From assembly GCA_963975425.1 (NCBI GenBank), contig CAXBGS010000002.1, positions 248,001-312,000 on the forward strand: DNA of 64,000 nt, written 5' to 3'. Made by a program: the position numbers and the translations under genes. Below, in pieces: positions 29,041 to 37,453 of the stretch (position 1 is its first letter; each line of letters opens with the position of its first letter). Source of the stretch: CAXBGS01 sp963975425. Its GTDB lineage: Bacteria > Planctomycetota > Planctomycetia > Pirellulales > Pirellulaceae. Under the pieces are notes generated by a model. That model made no database searches, had not been told where the DNA came from, and worked only from the letters and a program-made list of their open reading frames with translations.

Positions 29041-29115
29041 GCGATACTCTGTACTGCGATACTCTGTACCGTAATTCTCAGCACTGTAATTCTCTGTACT
29101 GCGATACTCTGTCCG
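29041..29115. repeat. 15-bp minisatellite, five tandem units
   Basis: Five head-to-tail 15-bp units: GCGATACTCTGTACT (29041-29055), GCGATACTCTGTACC, GTAATTCTCAGCACT, GTAATTCTCTGTACT and GCGATACTCTGTCCG (29101-29115). Units 1, 2 and 5 are nearly identical, and units 3 and 4 form a second subtype. It lies in the divergent region between the FG-GAP gene and the ECF sigma factor, and ends exactly where a palindrome begins. Confidence 0.9.
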
Positions 29116-29142
29116 GTGACTCGGCGGATCCGCCGAGTCGCC
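29115..29142. promoter_or_regulatory. Perfect 22-bp palindrome, possible protein-binding site or cruciform
   Basis: Positions 29118-29139 are a perfect inverted repeat with no loop: arm GACTCGGCGGA followed by its exact complement. After one T/G mismatch it extends to 29115-29142. It directly abuts the 15-bp tandem repeat and lies about 225 bp upstream of the ECF sigma factor start. It has no T-tract, and lies upstream of both flanking genes, so it is not an ordinary terminator. A dimeric repressor or activator site is possible. Confidence 0.5.
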
Positions 29143-29366
29143 TTCTCACGACCCATTGTTCTAATCCTGTGCCAGCGTCTCTGGATGCGCCCGCGGCGTT
29201 CTGAACAGGCCAACGACTTGTTCTTGATCGCGTCAGACGCCCCCGTTCCACGGAACGACCGAGTTTGGCGAACCCTCTAGTGAGTTCGGCAATCCCTCTG
29301 GATGTGGTACGATTGCTTTGGCCCTCGTCTGTTCCCGATCCATCCTGCATCTGCTGGCCTTCATGC

Positions 29367-30029
29367 ATGTCAAAATCCACGAATGTCAGTCACTGGATTG
29401 ATTTGGTGAAGATCGGCGATTCGTCCGCTGCGAATCACATTTGGGAACACTATTTCGACCGTCTCGTGCGTTCGGTTCGAGCCCGCTTGTACGGGCAAAA
29501 TCGAGCCGTCACCGACGAGGAAGACATCGTACTGAGCGTCTTCGAAAGTTTCTACGGCGCGGCCGAGCATGGTCGGTTTCCAGACTTGTCCGATCGTGAT
29601 GATCTTTGGCAACTTTTACTGAGGATGTCGGCCAGAAAAGTGGTCGACAAACGAAGACACGACTTGCGACAGCGACGTGGCGGCAACGTCGTCGTTCATT
29701 CCTTTCACCCCGCCGGTGATGATGGTGCGGATGGAAATGGCAGAATCATTGAAGCCATCGGCGACGAACCGTCTCCCGAAATGGTGCTAATGATGCAGGA
29801 ATCGGTGGAACAGTTTTTTTCTCATTTAGGTGTCGGGCAACTCGCGGATTTAGCGGGTGCCAAGTTAGAAGGGTACTCAAACGCGGAACTCGCACAGCGG
29901 TTTGGTTGCTCGGAGCGGACGATCGAACGTCGCCTGCACCTGATTCGAGAAAAATGCCAGCAGGAATGGGCCGAACTTCATGAACATTCGTCAGAAAAAA
30001 CTACCGATTGCAAGCCTGGAACGAATTGA
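29367..30029 (+). CDS. ECF-type RNA polymerase sigma factor, Ser/Thr-kinase-linked group
   Basis: 220 residues from the ATG at 29367 (MSKSTNVSHWIDLVKIGD); an earlier in-frame ATG at 29265 adds a Pro/Cys-rich segment unlike a sigma factor. Region 2 spans about 5-85 (AANHIWEHYFDRLVRSVRARL, DEEDIVLSVFESFY), and region 4 about 145-205 with the helix-turn-helix LEGYSNAELAQRFGCSERTIERRL. This is the planctomycete ECF type that is usually encoded next to a protein kinase, as here. The kinase gene begins inside its last 50 bp, so the pair is translationally coupled. The kinase may phosphorylate and so control the sigma factor; that is inferred from context. Confidence 0.88.
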   Translation: MSKSTNVSHWIDLVKIGDSSAANHIWEHYFDRLVRSVRARLYGQNRAVTDEEDIVLSVFESFYGAAEHGRFPDLSDRDDLWQLLLRMSARKVVDKRRHDLRQRRGGNVVVHSFHPAGDDGADGNGRIIEAIGDEPSPEMVLMMQESVEQFFSHLGVGQLADLAGAKLEGYSNAELAQRFGCSERTIERRLHLIREKCQQEWAELHEHSSEKTTDCKPGTN

Positions 30030-31770
30030 TGATCGATGCGCCGCTTTTGAACGACAGTGGCAAACCGGGAATCGACCAACGATCGAAACGGTGCTGCCGG
30101 AGGGAATCTCAGCCATCGAGCGAGATGTCTTGCTTGCGGAACTGATCGTATTGGACATTGACTACCGGCGGCGGCTCGGAGAAACGCTGACCAAGCAAGA
30201 GTACCTGGACCGATTCCCGGACGTTTCAACGGCAATCAATGAGGTACTCGACGGCGAATTTGGCGGTCCACGCAACGAGGGAGCCAAACGAAAAGGCGCA
30301 TTCGAACCGCCGTCTGTGGGCCGGCTCGCTGAACTGTTCCCTTCGCTGGAAATTATCGAACTCATTGGCGCGGGCGGCATGGGCGCCGTCTACAAGGCTC
30401 GCCAGCCAGGACTCGATCGGCTGGTGGCGCTAAAAATACTGCCGGAGGAACTGAGCCACGACGTCAAATTTGCGTTACGCTTCACGCGGGAAGCAAGAAC
30501 ACTGGCGAAGCTGAGTCACCCCAATATCGTATCCGTCTTTGAGTTCGGAAAAGCAAAAGAGACTTACTACTTCCTCATGGAATACGTTGACGGATCAACG
30601 CTTCGCGAGGTTGTCCAGGCAGGCCAATTAGCGCCTCAGCATGCGCTGGCCATTGTGCCGCATCTCTGCGAGGCACTGCAGTTTGCACACGATAAAGGTG
30701 TTGTCCACCGCGACATCAAGCCCGAGAACATTCTGATTGCCGCGGACGGTTCGGTGAAGATCGCGGACTTTGGTCTCTCACGCATTCTAGGTCACGAACC
30801 CCATGACGACGTATTGACCGCAACCCATCAAGTCATGGGTACACCGCGGTACATGGCTCCTGAACAGTTGGAAGGTTCACGCGGGGTCGATCACCGCGCC
30901 GACATTTATTCACTGGGCGTCGTCTTTTATGAAATGCTGACTGGCGAGCTGCCGATTGGACGTTTCGCCGAACCGTCGAAAAAAGTTGAAATCGACGTCC
31001 GCCTTGATGAAGTCGTCCTACGGACCCTTGAGAAGGAACCACGGCGCCGGTATCAGCACGCAAGTCAAATAAAATCGGACGTGCAATCAATCACTTCAAC
31101 CAGCAACCCGGCGCTTGCGGCGACGATTACAGGCGACGCCAATTCGCACGCTGTTGAAACAAACGCAACCGAAAATCTGGCACAACAAGAACTCGCCGGA
31201 CGGATGTTGCTGACACGACGTCAACTGATGGAACGTGTCGAAAACTCATTGCGTCCCCTGTTTCGTGGACAGATGCTGCAAGTGTTCATTGGAGTACTGC
31301 TAATCGCACTCGGGGCGCAATGCTGGGCTAGAAACGTGGGCATTCCCAGTCGTGTCGTGTGTGGCGCGATCCTGCACGTCTACGGGATTCTTGTGATTTC
31401 TCAAGCGGCACTGGTTTGCACCCGCCTCAAACGCATCGACTACTCGAAATCGGTCGTCGACATTCGCCGCAAGCTCGATAGCCTGCGATCGGGATATTTG
31501 CGAGCCGGCGTCATCATCGGATTTGTGTGGTGGCTGATGTGGATTCCTGTTGCCGTGGCCCTCGGTTTCGACATCGTGCTGCATCCGAATTCACTTTTCG
31601 TCTCGCTGGCGGTCGGGATTGGCGGGTTCGCTCTCTCCGTTTGGCTTTTCTGGCGCGCCATCAAGACAACAAACTCGTCCAGCGAATCGTGGCGCCGGAA
31701 ACTCTCTGGCCAGAGCATCTCCGCCGCATATCTCGCACTCGACGAAATCGAAAATGCGAAAATCCGCTGA
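29980..31770 (+). CDS. Membrane Ser/Thr protein kinase (PknB-like)
   Basis: 596 residues. An N-terminal stretch (1-115) typical of planctomycete kinases (RPTIETVLPEG, LLAELIVLDIDYRRRLGE, YLDRFPD) precedes the kinase domain (about 123-385): glycine loop IGAGGMGAVYKA (129-140), Lys152 in VALKIL, catalytic HRDIKPENIL with Asp245, DFGLS (263-267) and APE. All catalytic residues are present. After a linker the C-terminus (about 425-570) has four probable membrane helices, so the kinase faces the cytoplasm without the usual extracellular sensor. It overlaps the sigma-factor gene by 50 bp. Confidence 0.93.
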   Translation: MNIRQKKLPIASLERIDDRCAAFERQWQTGNRPTIETVLPEGISAIERDVLLAELIVLDIDYRRRLGETLTKQEYLDRFPDVSTAINEVLDGEFGGPRNEGAKRKGAFEPPSVGRLAELFPSLEIIELIGAGGMGAVYKARQPGLDRLVALKILPEELSHDVKFALRFTREARTLAKLSHPNIVSVFEFGKAKETYYFLMEYVDGSTLREVVQAGQLAPQHALAIVPHLCEALQFAHDKGVVHRDIKPENILIAADGSVKIADFGLSRILGHEPHDDVLTATHQVMGTPRYMAPEQLEGSRGVDHRADIYSLGVVFYEMLTGELPIGRFAEPSKKVEIDVRLDEVVLRTLEKEPRRRYQHASQIKSDVQSITSTSNPALAATITGDANSHAVETNATENLAQQELAGRMLLTRRQLMERVENSLRPLFRGQMLQVFIGVLLIALGAQCWARNVGIPSRVVCGAILHVYGILVISQAALVCTRLKRIDYSKSVVDIRRKLDSLRSGYLRAGVIIGFVWWLMWIPVAVALGFDIVLHPNSLFVSLAVGIGGFALSVWLFWRAIKTTNSSSESWRRKLSGQSISAAYLALDEIENAKIR

Positions 31771-31875
31771 CACCCACGACAAATGGTTTCGGCGGCTTGT
31801 TGGCCAGGTTCGTGGACCGTGTTTCGTCAACGCCTCAAGAATGCTCAGCCGCACGAATGACAGTAGCGCCGTATC

Positions 31876-33138
31876 TCAATCCTCTTGGCCGTGTCCTTGA
31901 AACACAATGGCATGGGCATCGCAGGGACGGAGCGCATCCAACCCATCCACCACATCCTGATTCTGATAGCTCAACATGGTCGTGGAAAACTCATGGTCGC
32001 TGATGCAGCGACCGTAGTGAATTAGCGACGCACTTCCTTCATCGGTGTATGCACTCGCATGAGGGTCGTGCATTTCAATCGCACCACGAATCGTATCGCG
32101 AACGTAATCAAGCCATCTTGGTGAACGAATCTCGGTGCTGTTGATGACTCGCCAAAATGCGTCGAGAACCCTTTCGGGTTGCACGCTGGTCTGGGCCGCC
32201 AAGCCAGCATACCCGCCATCGGGATAGGTGGTGCTCACGAATTCGGGTGAATACGCCAGCTGTGCGTCCTCGCGAATCAACCGATTCAGCGGTGACCCGA
32301 GGTCCCCTGCGGAAAACACGTCGGCAAGAAAATCCCACTGCAAATGCGTCGCGAGGCCCTCACTGAACGCAGCGATGGGAAACAACAAATAGACGACTGA
32401 ATCAGCGTGTCCCGTCTCGATTGTCGTGACCTTTCCCTTTTGCCAGCCCGGCAGCGATCCGTACGACACCGGAGCGCGTCTTACGCTGAGTGGCGTATCC
32501 GGCATTTGCTCCATGCAACTCGCGACGACGTCAAGCAGTTCATTGCGTTCGATGTCACCGGCGACAAAGAGGACCGAACGACTGCGTGAATAACCAAGCG
32601 AATGTGCCTGGTGTAACTGAGCGGCATCGATCGCCCGTAGCTGTTTGGCGGTGCCAAGTTGATCATGTCCGAGTGGATGCCCAGGCCATAACAGGCCAGG
32701 CAGTTGGCACTGCGAGTGGTGGTATGGATCGGAATGCCATTCGCTGATTTCCTGAAGGATCACTTCCCGTTCGGCTTCGATATCCTCGATTCGCAACAGC
32801 GGCTGGCCGACCATGTCGGCGATCACCTCTAGCGCATCGGCCCACACACGTTTGGGTACGCTAGCGCTGAATGCGGTATGCGTGGACCCCGTTTCGGCAT
32901 CGCTGCCACCGCCGTGTCGAACCAGCCGTGCTTCGGTATCACGATACCCACCGGGAAACTTACGCGTGCCCCGCGATGGTATGTGCTCGAACCAATGATA
33001 AATGCCATGCCCACCCGCTTCGTCGTCGTCGGCGCTGCCGACAAACACAAGCCAGTTCAGCGAAACCGTATTGACGGGAAGTCGTTGGTAATAGACCGGA
33101 ACGCCGCTAGGTCCTGGGATAAGTTCGAAATCAACCAT
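31876..33138 (-). CDS. M16 family zinc metallopeptidase (pitrilysin/processing-peptidase type)
   Basis: 420 residues from the ATG at 33138; a TTG five codons upstream is also open. The inverted zinc motif HxxEH is seen as HWFEH (His48, Glu51, His52), and a third metal ligand is likely the Glu in EAEREVILQEI some 70-75 residues on. The C-terminal half is the non-catalytic M16 repeat (DFLADVFSAGDLGSPLNRLIRE). Length fits the single-repeat-pair M16B type that works as a dimer. No signal peptide, so cytosolic. It probably degrades peptides; no partner M16 gene is adjacent. Convergent with the kinase. Confidence 0.9.
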   Translation of the reverse strand: MVDFELIPGPSGVPVYYQRLPVNTVSLNWLVFVGSADDDEAGGHGIYHWFEHIPSRGTRKFPGGYRDTEARLVRHGGGSDAETGSTHTAFSASVPKRVWADALEVIADMVGQPLLRIEDIEAEREVILQEISEWHSDPYHHSQCQLPGLLWPGHPLGHDQLGTAKQLRAIDAAQLHQAHSLGYSRSRSVLFVAGDIERNELLDVVASCMEQMPDTPLSVRRAPVSYGSLPGWQKGKVTTIETGHADSVVYLLFPIAAFSEGLATHLQWDFLADVFSAGDLGSPLNRLIREDAQLAYSPEFVSTTYPDGGYAGLAAQTSVQPERVLDAFWRVINSTEIRSPRWLDYVRDTIRGAIEMHDPHASAYTDEGSASLIHYGRCISDHEFSTTMLSYQNQDVVDGLDALRPCDAHAIVFQGHGQED

Positions 33139-33667
33139 GCTTGCGGTTCTCAAAGACTTCTCTAGCTAGCCAGCGCCATTGACGCCTCGTTGCGCTCGCC
33201 AGAACGTCACTGTCACGAAGAAACCAAATTCCGGCGAAGCCTTCTGACTTCATGCGGTGATAAAAATCGTTCGGAGCTCAGCAGGGTGCTTTCCAGTGAG
33301 ACCCTCTGCGACTACACATGAATCGCTGAACGACGGACGGCAGCTCAGCATCGATCATGCGTTCTTCCTTTGTGGCCCCCAGTGGATCAAACGGGATGAA
33401 TTAGTCAACCATTCCGCAATTTGGATTCACCATTCGCGAAAAAAATCCATTCAGCGTGATGACAACGCAAATCACGAGATGTTCGCATAACTTCACACAC
33501 GTGAATCGCGGGACAAAAACAAGAAGCGGGCCAAGCGAAATCCACAGAAATCTTCTCTCCAACGACATGGATGAGTCGCCTCAAGAAGGATTAGAATTCT
33601 CGCGAGCGAACATTCCATCGCGTAAACCCTGTGCTCCGCGCGAACCTTTCTGCCACGTTGAAATCAC
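33139..33667. other. Divergent intergenic region, 529 bp
   Basis: Between the M16 gene (minus) and the methyltransferase (plus). No repeats, strong hairpins or credible genes were seen; both promoters should be here. Confidence 0.35.
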
Positions 33668-34318
33668 ATGACCTCTAATCCTGCTGAACAGTTTTACGAT
33701 CGCATAAGCCACGCGTATGACTTGATCGCCGATGGCGGCGAACATGTCGCTCGCAAGCGCGGGCTGGCGTTGTTGGATGTGCAGCCGCGCGAGTCGGTGC
33801 TTGAAATCGGCTTTGGTACCGGTCATTCGCTACGAGCGATCGCCGAGACAGTCGGTCGCGACGGCAAGGTGACTGGCGTTGATATCTCATCGGGGATGAA
33901 AGACGTTGCTACACGGCGTCTCACCGAAGCAAACCTGATGGACCGAGTAAACTTGGTGGTCGCCGATGTTCCGCCGTTGCCTTTCGATGACGACTCGTTT
34001 GATGCCGTGACGATGAGCTTTACCTTAGAACTGTTTGCCGCCGAAACGATCCCACAGGTGCTCGCCGAATGTCGTCGTGTGTTGAAACCGCAGGGACGAC
34101 TGGGCGTGGTAAGTATGGCGACCGTGGCCGACGGTGACAAAGCGAGCGCGCTGGAAAAAACGTACATCTGGATGCACACTCACTTTCCACATATCGTGGA
34201 TTGTCAACCGATTGAGCTAGAAACCTTGGTCGAATCCGCCGGCTTTGAATTGACCAAGCAAGAACGGATGCAATTGTTCACGATGCCCGTGGCGATTGTC
34301 GTGGGCATGAACCGATAG
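33668..34318 (+). CDS. Class I SAM-dependent methyltransferase (UbiE/Methyltransf_11 type)
   Basis: 216 residues. Motif I is VLEIGFGTGHS (near 44-54), followed by VTGVDISSGM (motif II), VVADVPPLPFDDDSFDAVTMSF and the post-motif region RRVLKPQGRLGVVS. It covers the complete small-molecule methyltransferase core with the substrate-facing N-terminal YDRISHAYD typical of the UbiE/COQ5 group. Substrate unknown; a quinone or lipid is possible. Soluble and monocistronic, with convergent DUF1593 downstream. Confidence 0.88.
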   Translation: MTSNPAEQFYDRISHAYDLIADGGEHVARKRGLALLDVQPRESVLEIGFGTGHSLRAIAETVGRDGKVTGVDISSGMKDVATRRLTEANLMDRVNLVVADVPPLPFDDDSFDAVTMSFTLELFAAETIPQVLAECRRVLKPQGRLGVVSMATVADGDKASALEKTYIWMHTHFPHIVDCQPIELETLVESAGFELTKQERMQLFTMPVAIVVGMNR

Positions 34319-34508
34319 ACCATTAGTTCATCGTCGCCAACGATTGCCGCGAAACGCCCGGTACCCCGGCGCGAACTGGCCCGAATCAACTTTCCACAAA
34401 CAGTCGGGCGGTCCCAAGCCGCTCTGCACGAACGTTGAATCGAAAATCTGCGTGACAACCCGGTGGACGCGGGACGGATCACCCAAGCTTGAACGAAATA
34501 CCTCGTCT

Positions 34509-35558
34509 CTACTCTTCGCACCAACGCATTCGTCTGGCGAAATCAGCTTGAAATGCCTGTCGATGGCGGCTGACGGTTGATCGCGGGTCAAACGATTCGC
34601 TTTCGGGTAAATCTCGATACCAACCGTCTGCTTGACGCTCGAATCGACCGCCCCATCCAGGCTTGTTCGGATCGTCTGGATCGTTCCCACCTGCCGGCAG
34701 GAAAAAGAACCACGACGGTGTGTCACCCTCTTTCAGACAACCGTAGTGGTTAGGAGCCGTCCAAGTCTCGGTCGGGTACAGTTCACCAAGCGGACCGCGA
34801 GATCGAATATTTTCATCGATCCACGCTCGGCTGGTAAGCGACTCATCGCCAGTCAAATACATACCGCGAAACGTAGCCTTGCGTTTATCTTGTCCCTTGG
34901 TGGCCTTGCTTAAGACATAGTGCATGCCTGGGAACGATCCGCGTATCCAATCGGCGATACCATCTTGATCGGCAATATCATAGACACGAAAGTTTTTGAC
35001 AAACAACGCGAAACCACCGCTTCCGCGATCTTGCTTGATTCGCCAAACAGCCTGTGCAAAATCCGTTTGGCCGCCCCAAATCGCAATGTGCAGCGGCCGA
35101 TCGGGCGAGCCCGCATCGATACATTTGATCAGCCATTGGGATCCGGGCGTGTCGTGCCCTTCGCCGATATGTTCACGGCCTCGAAACGGATTGCCCGAGT
35201 GTACGAGACCGCGCAGCCGTTCTGCCGATGGCCACTCGCCTGCGTGTCGCCTTAGGTTTGGTAACACTTGTTCATAGGCATCAATGACACCAAGGATTAA
35301 ATCGGGGCGTGTCACGGAGTCCTTTAACTCGCCGGGCACACCCGATGCGCTAGGTATCAAAGCTTCGATTTCGAACTCGTTTAAATACACCATCAAACGG
35401 ATCAGCGACTGAGTATCGTCGGGATCACCGCCAATGTCTGTCAAGACGGCCAGCCGCGGGCGCTCGTCGGCAACCGAGACGCCACCGCACAGCAACAAGC
35501 TCGCGCAAATAGAGAGAATACCGAAAGTCATGCCGAAACAGGCAAGCTTAGATAACAT
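34509..35558 (-). CDS. DUF1593 / nucleoside-hydrolase-like exported protein
   Basis: 349 residues with a signal peptide (about 1-30, ending SVAD). The mature start, RLAVLTDIGGDPDDTQSL (from residue 35), carries the aspartate cluster of the nucleoside hydrolase fold, and RHAGEWPS, HSGNPFRGR, GSQWLI, HIAIWGGQTDFAQAVW and WFFFLPAGGNDPDDP are DUF1593 landmarks. DUF1593 proteins are thought to be glycoside- or nucleoside-processing and are often secreted in planctomycetes. The C-terminal beta domain of longer relatives appears absent. GGAAAG lies about 11 nt before the ATG. Confidence 0.88.
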   Translation of the reverse strand: MLSKLACFGMTFGILSICASLLLCGGVSVADERPRLAVLTDIGGDPDDTQSLIRLMVYLNEFEIEALIPSASGVPGELKDSVTRPDLILGVIDAYEQVLPNLRRHAGEWPSAERLRGLVHSGNPFRGREHIGEGHDTPGSQWLIKCIDAGSPDRPLHIAIWGGQTDFAQAVWRIKQDRGSGGFALFVKNFRVYDIADQDGIADWIRGSFPGMHYVLSKATKGQDKRKATFRGMYLTGDESLTSRAWIDENIRSRGPLGELYPTETWTAPNHYGCLKEGDTPSWFFFLPAGGNDPDDPNKPGWGGRFERQADGWYRDLPESESFDPRSTVSRHRQAFQADFARRMRWCEE

Positions 35559-35750
35559 GACAATGCACTTTCCGATGGAGGTTCACTCGTATCCGATCGT
35601 CCGTATCGAGAAAACTCAGTCAATGGCGGCGTCTGCTTCGATTGCCGTTAAACTATGTGCGAACGAAAACCATTCGAGAATGCCTCGCTGGTTTTCCGTA
35701 TCATAATCATCAGCGGCAACTCCTGCGGCACGGCACAAAGGCGCGATATC

Positions 35751-37310
35751 GTGAATGCACATTCTTCCTTCACACGTCGATCATTTCTGGCGGCAGTCTC
35801 AGCATCCACGGCCGCATGGCCATTTCGGCAAATGCCCACAGCGGTGGCCGCCGATCGCCGCATTGTGACATCGGACTATCCATTCAAATTGGGAATCGCT
35901 TCGGGCGACCCACGTCCGGATGGAGTCGTGTTGTGGACGCGGCTTGCCCCGGATCCGATTAACGGCGGTGGAATGCCGCCCGAAGATGTTCGCGTACGCT
36001 GGCAAGTCTCGCGAAACGAAGCGATGACCGATGTGGTTCGGCAAGGAACCGCAACGGCATCGAGTGCCTGGGCGCATTCGGTTCATGTCGAGGTTCAAGG
36101 ATTGCTGCCAGATCGCACCTATTGGTACCAGTTCAAGATGGCCGATGAAACGAGTCCTGTCGGCCGCACACGAACGGCTCCTACCGGCGATGCAATGTTG
36201 GACAAGATGCGTTTTGCGTTCGCGTCGTGCCAGCACTACGAACACGGTTATTTTACCGCGCTGCGCCATCTGGCCGAGGAAGACCTGCATGCCGTGGTGC
36301 ATCTCGGCGACTATATCTATGAAGGCGGTATCTCGAAAAAACACGTCAGGCAACACAATTCGGAAGAGATCGAGTCGCTCGACCAATACCGCAACCGTTA
36401 CGCCCTGTATCGAAGCGACCCCGATCTGCAGGCCGCCCATGCCGCGTTCGCGTGGATCGTCACTTGGGACGACCACGAATTTGACAACAACTACGCCGCG
36501 GACGTTTCCGAAGAACCCAACGTTGTCGCGGAAAGATTTCTGCATCGTCGTGCCAACGCCTACAAGGCGTACTACGAACATATGCCGCTGAGACGTTCGG
36601 CGCTGCCCCACGGACCGTTCATGCAGCTGTACCGCAATATTACCTATGGCCGGCTCGCCCAGTTTTCCGTTTTGGACACGCGACAGTATCGTACGGATCA
36701 GCCGTGCGGCGACAAGAAAAGCTCGCCATGTGATGGCGTCTATGATCCGAACGCATCCCTGCTTGGCAACATTCAAGAAAAGTGGCTCTGTGATGGACTT
36801 GTCGCATCACCGTCGCGCTGGAACATTCTTGCACAGCAGGTGATGATGGCTCGCGTCGATCGCACGCCTGGTGACGCAGTTGCCTGGAGCATGGACCAAT
36901 GGGCGGGGTGCGAAGCGGGACGCAATCGATTGCTGCAGTTTCTTTCCGACAGCAAGACTGCGAATCCGATCGTTTTGACCGGTGATATTCACACCAACTG
37001 GGTCAATGATCTGCAAGTGAATTTCGACGATGATCGGTCGCCTGCGGTTGCCACCGAATTTGTTGGCACGTCGATCACATCGGGTGGAAACGGTGGCCAG
37101 AAACGTGCTGACACGGACGGAGTGCTTGCAGAAAACCCGTTCGTCAAGTTCTACAACGCCGAACGCGGATACGCACGCTGCGAAGTGACGCCGCAACAAT
37201 GGCGAACCGATTTCCGCGTCGTTCCAAGCGTCACCACGCCTGATTCGGAATGCTTGACCCGATCCAGTTTCATCGTCGAGAACGGCCAAGCCGGTGCAAA
37301 ATTGGCATAG
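35751..37310 (+). CDS. PhoD-like alkaline phosphatase, Tat-exported
   Basis: 519 residues from a GTG at 35751, preferred because AAGG lies 8 nt upstream and it puts the twin-arginine signal TRRSFLAAVSAS at residues 8-19; an ATG at 35655 would add a non-leader segment. The PhoD N-terminal beta domain (FKLGIASGDPRPDGVVLWTR) precedes the metallophosphatase core: FASCQHYE, HLGDYIYE, TWDDHEFDNNY, DTRQYRTDQPC, WNILAQQVM and LTGDIHTNW. It should hydrolyse phosphodiesters or monoesters in the periplasm with Fe/Ca cofactors, as in Bacillus PhoD. No Pho box could be recognised. Confidence 0.93.
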   Translation: MNAHSSFTRRSFLAAVSASTAAWPFRQMPTAVAADRRIVTSDYPFKLGIASGDPRPDGVVLWTRLAPDPINGGGMPPEDVRVRWQVSRNEAMTDVVRQGTATASSAWAHSVHVEVQGLLPDRTYWYQFKMADETSPVGRTRTAPTGDAMLDKMRFAFASCQHYEHGYFTALRHLAEEDLHAVVHLGDYIYEGGISKKHVRQHNSEEIESLDQYRNRYALYRSDPDLQAAHAAFAWIVTWDDHEFDNNYAADVSEEPNVVAERFLHRRANAYKAYYEHMPLRRSALPHGPFMQLYRNITYGRLAQFSVLDTRQYRTDQPCGDKKSSPCDGVYDPNASLLGNIQEKWLCDGLVASPSRWNILAQQVMMARVDRTPGDAVAWSMDQWAGCEAGRNRLLQFLSDSKTANPIVLTGDIHTNWVNDLQVNFDDDRSPAVATEFVGTSITSGGNGGQKRADTDGVLAENPFVKFYNAERGYARCEVTPQQWRTDFRVVPSVTTPDSECLTRSSFIVENGQAGAKLA

Positions 37311-37453
37311 CGATTCTGGAATCGTTGCGGAAACGTTTCGACGAAAAGAACATGATTTCGAATGCTCGTCGGTCGCTGGGTGTTCATCGCCGCGAACTGG
37401 CAGTAGTTTTCCGTTCAATTAAACATCAATAAAGCTCATTTCCTCAGCTATCC

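Larger units (their letters stand above)
28945..29366. other. Divergent intergenic region holding the repeat and palindrome
   Basis: 422 bp between FG-GAP (minus) and ECF sigma (plus). Besides the tandem repeat and palindrome, nothing coding is supported. The repeat encodes a periodic peptide (QSIAV-like) in one minus-strand frame, which follows from its 15-bp period and is not evidence of a gene. Confidence 0.5.

Noticed and set aside
28941..29213. Minus-strand repetitive protein with QSIAV-like units
   Set aside because: The periodicity follows from the 15-bp DNA repeat having a length divisible by three. No ribosome-binding site, domain or leader supports expression.
34319..34508. Coding-looking minus-strand peptide downstream of DUF1593 (SRVHRVVTQIFDSTF...)
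   Set aside because: No start, no ribosome-binding site and no recognised domain; could be a remnant but cannot be supported.
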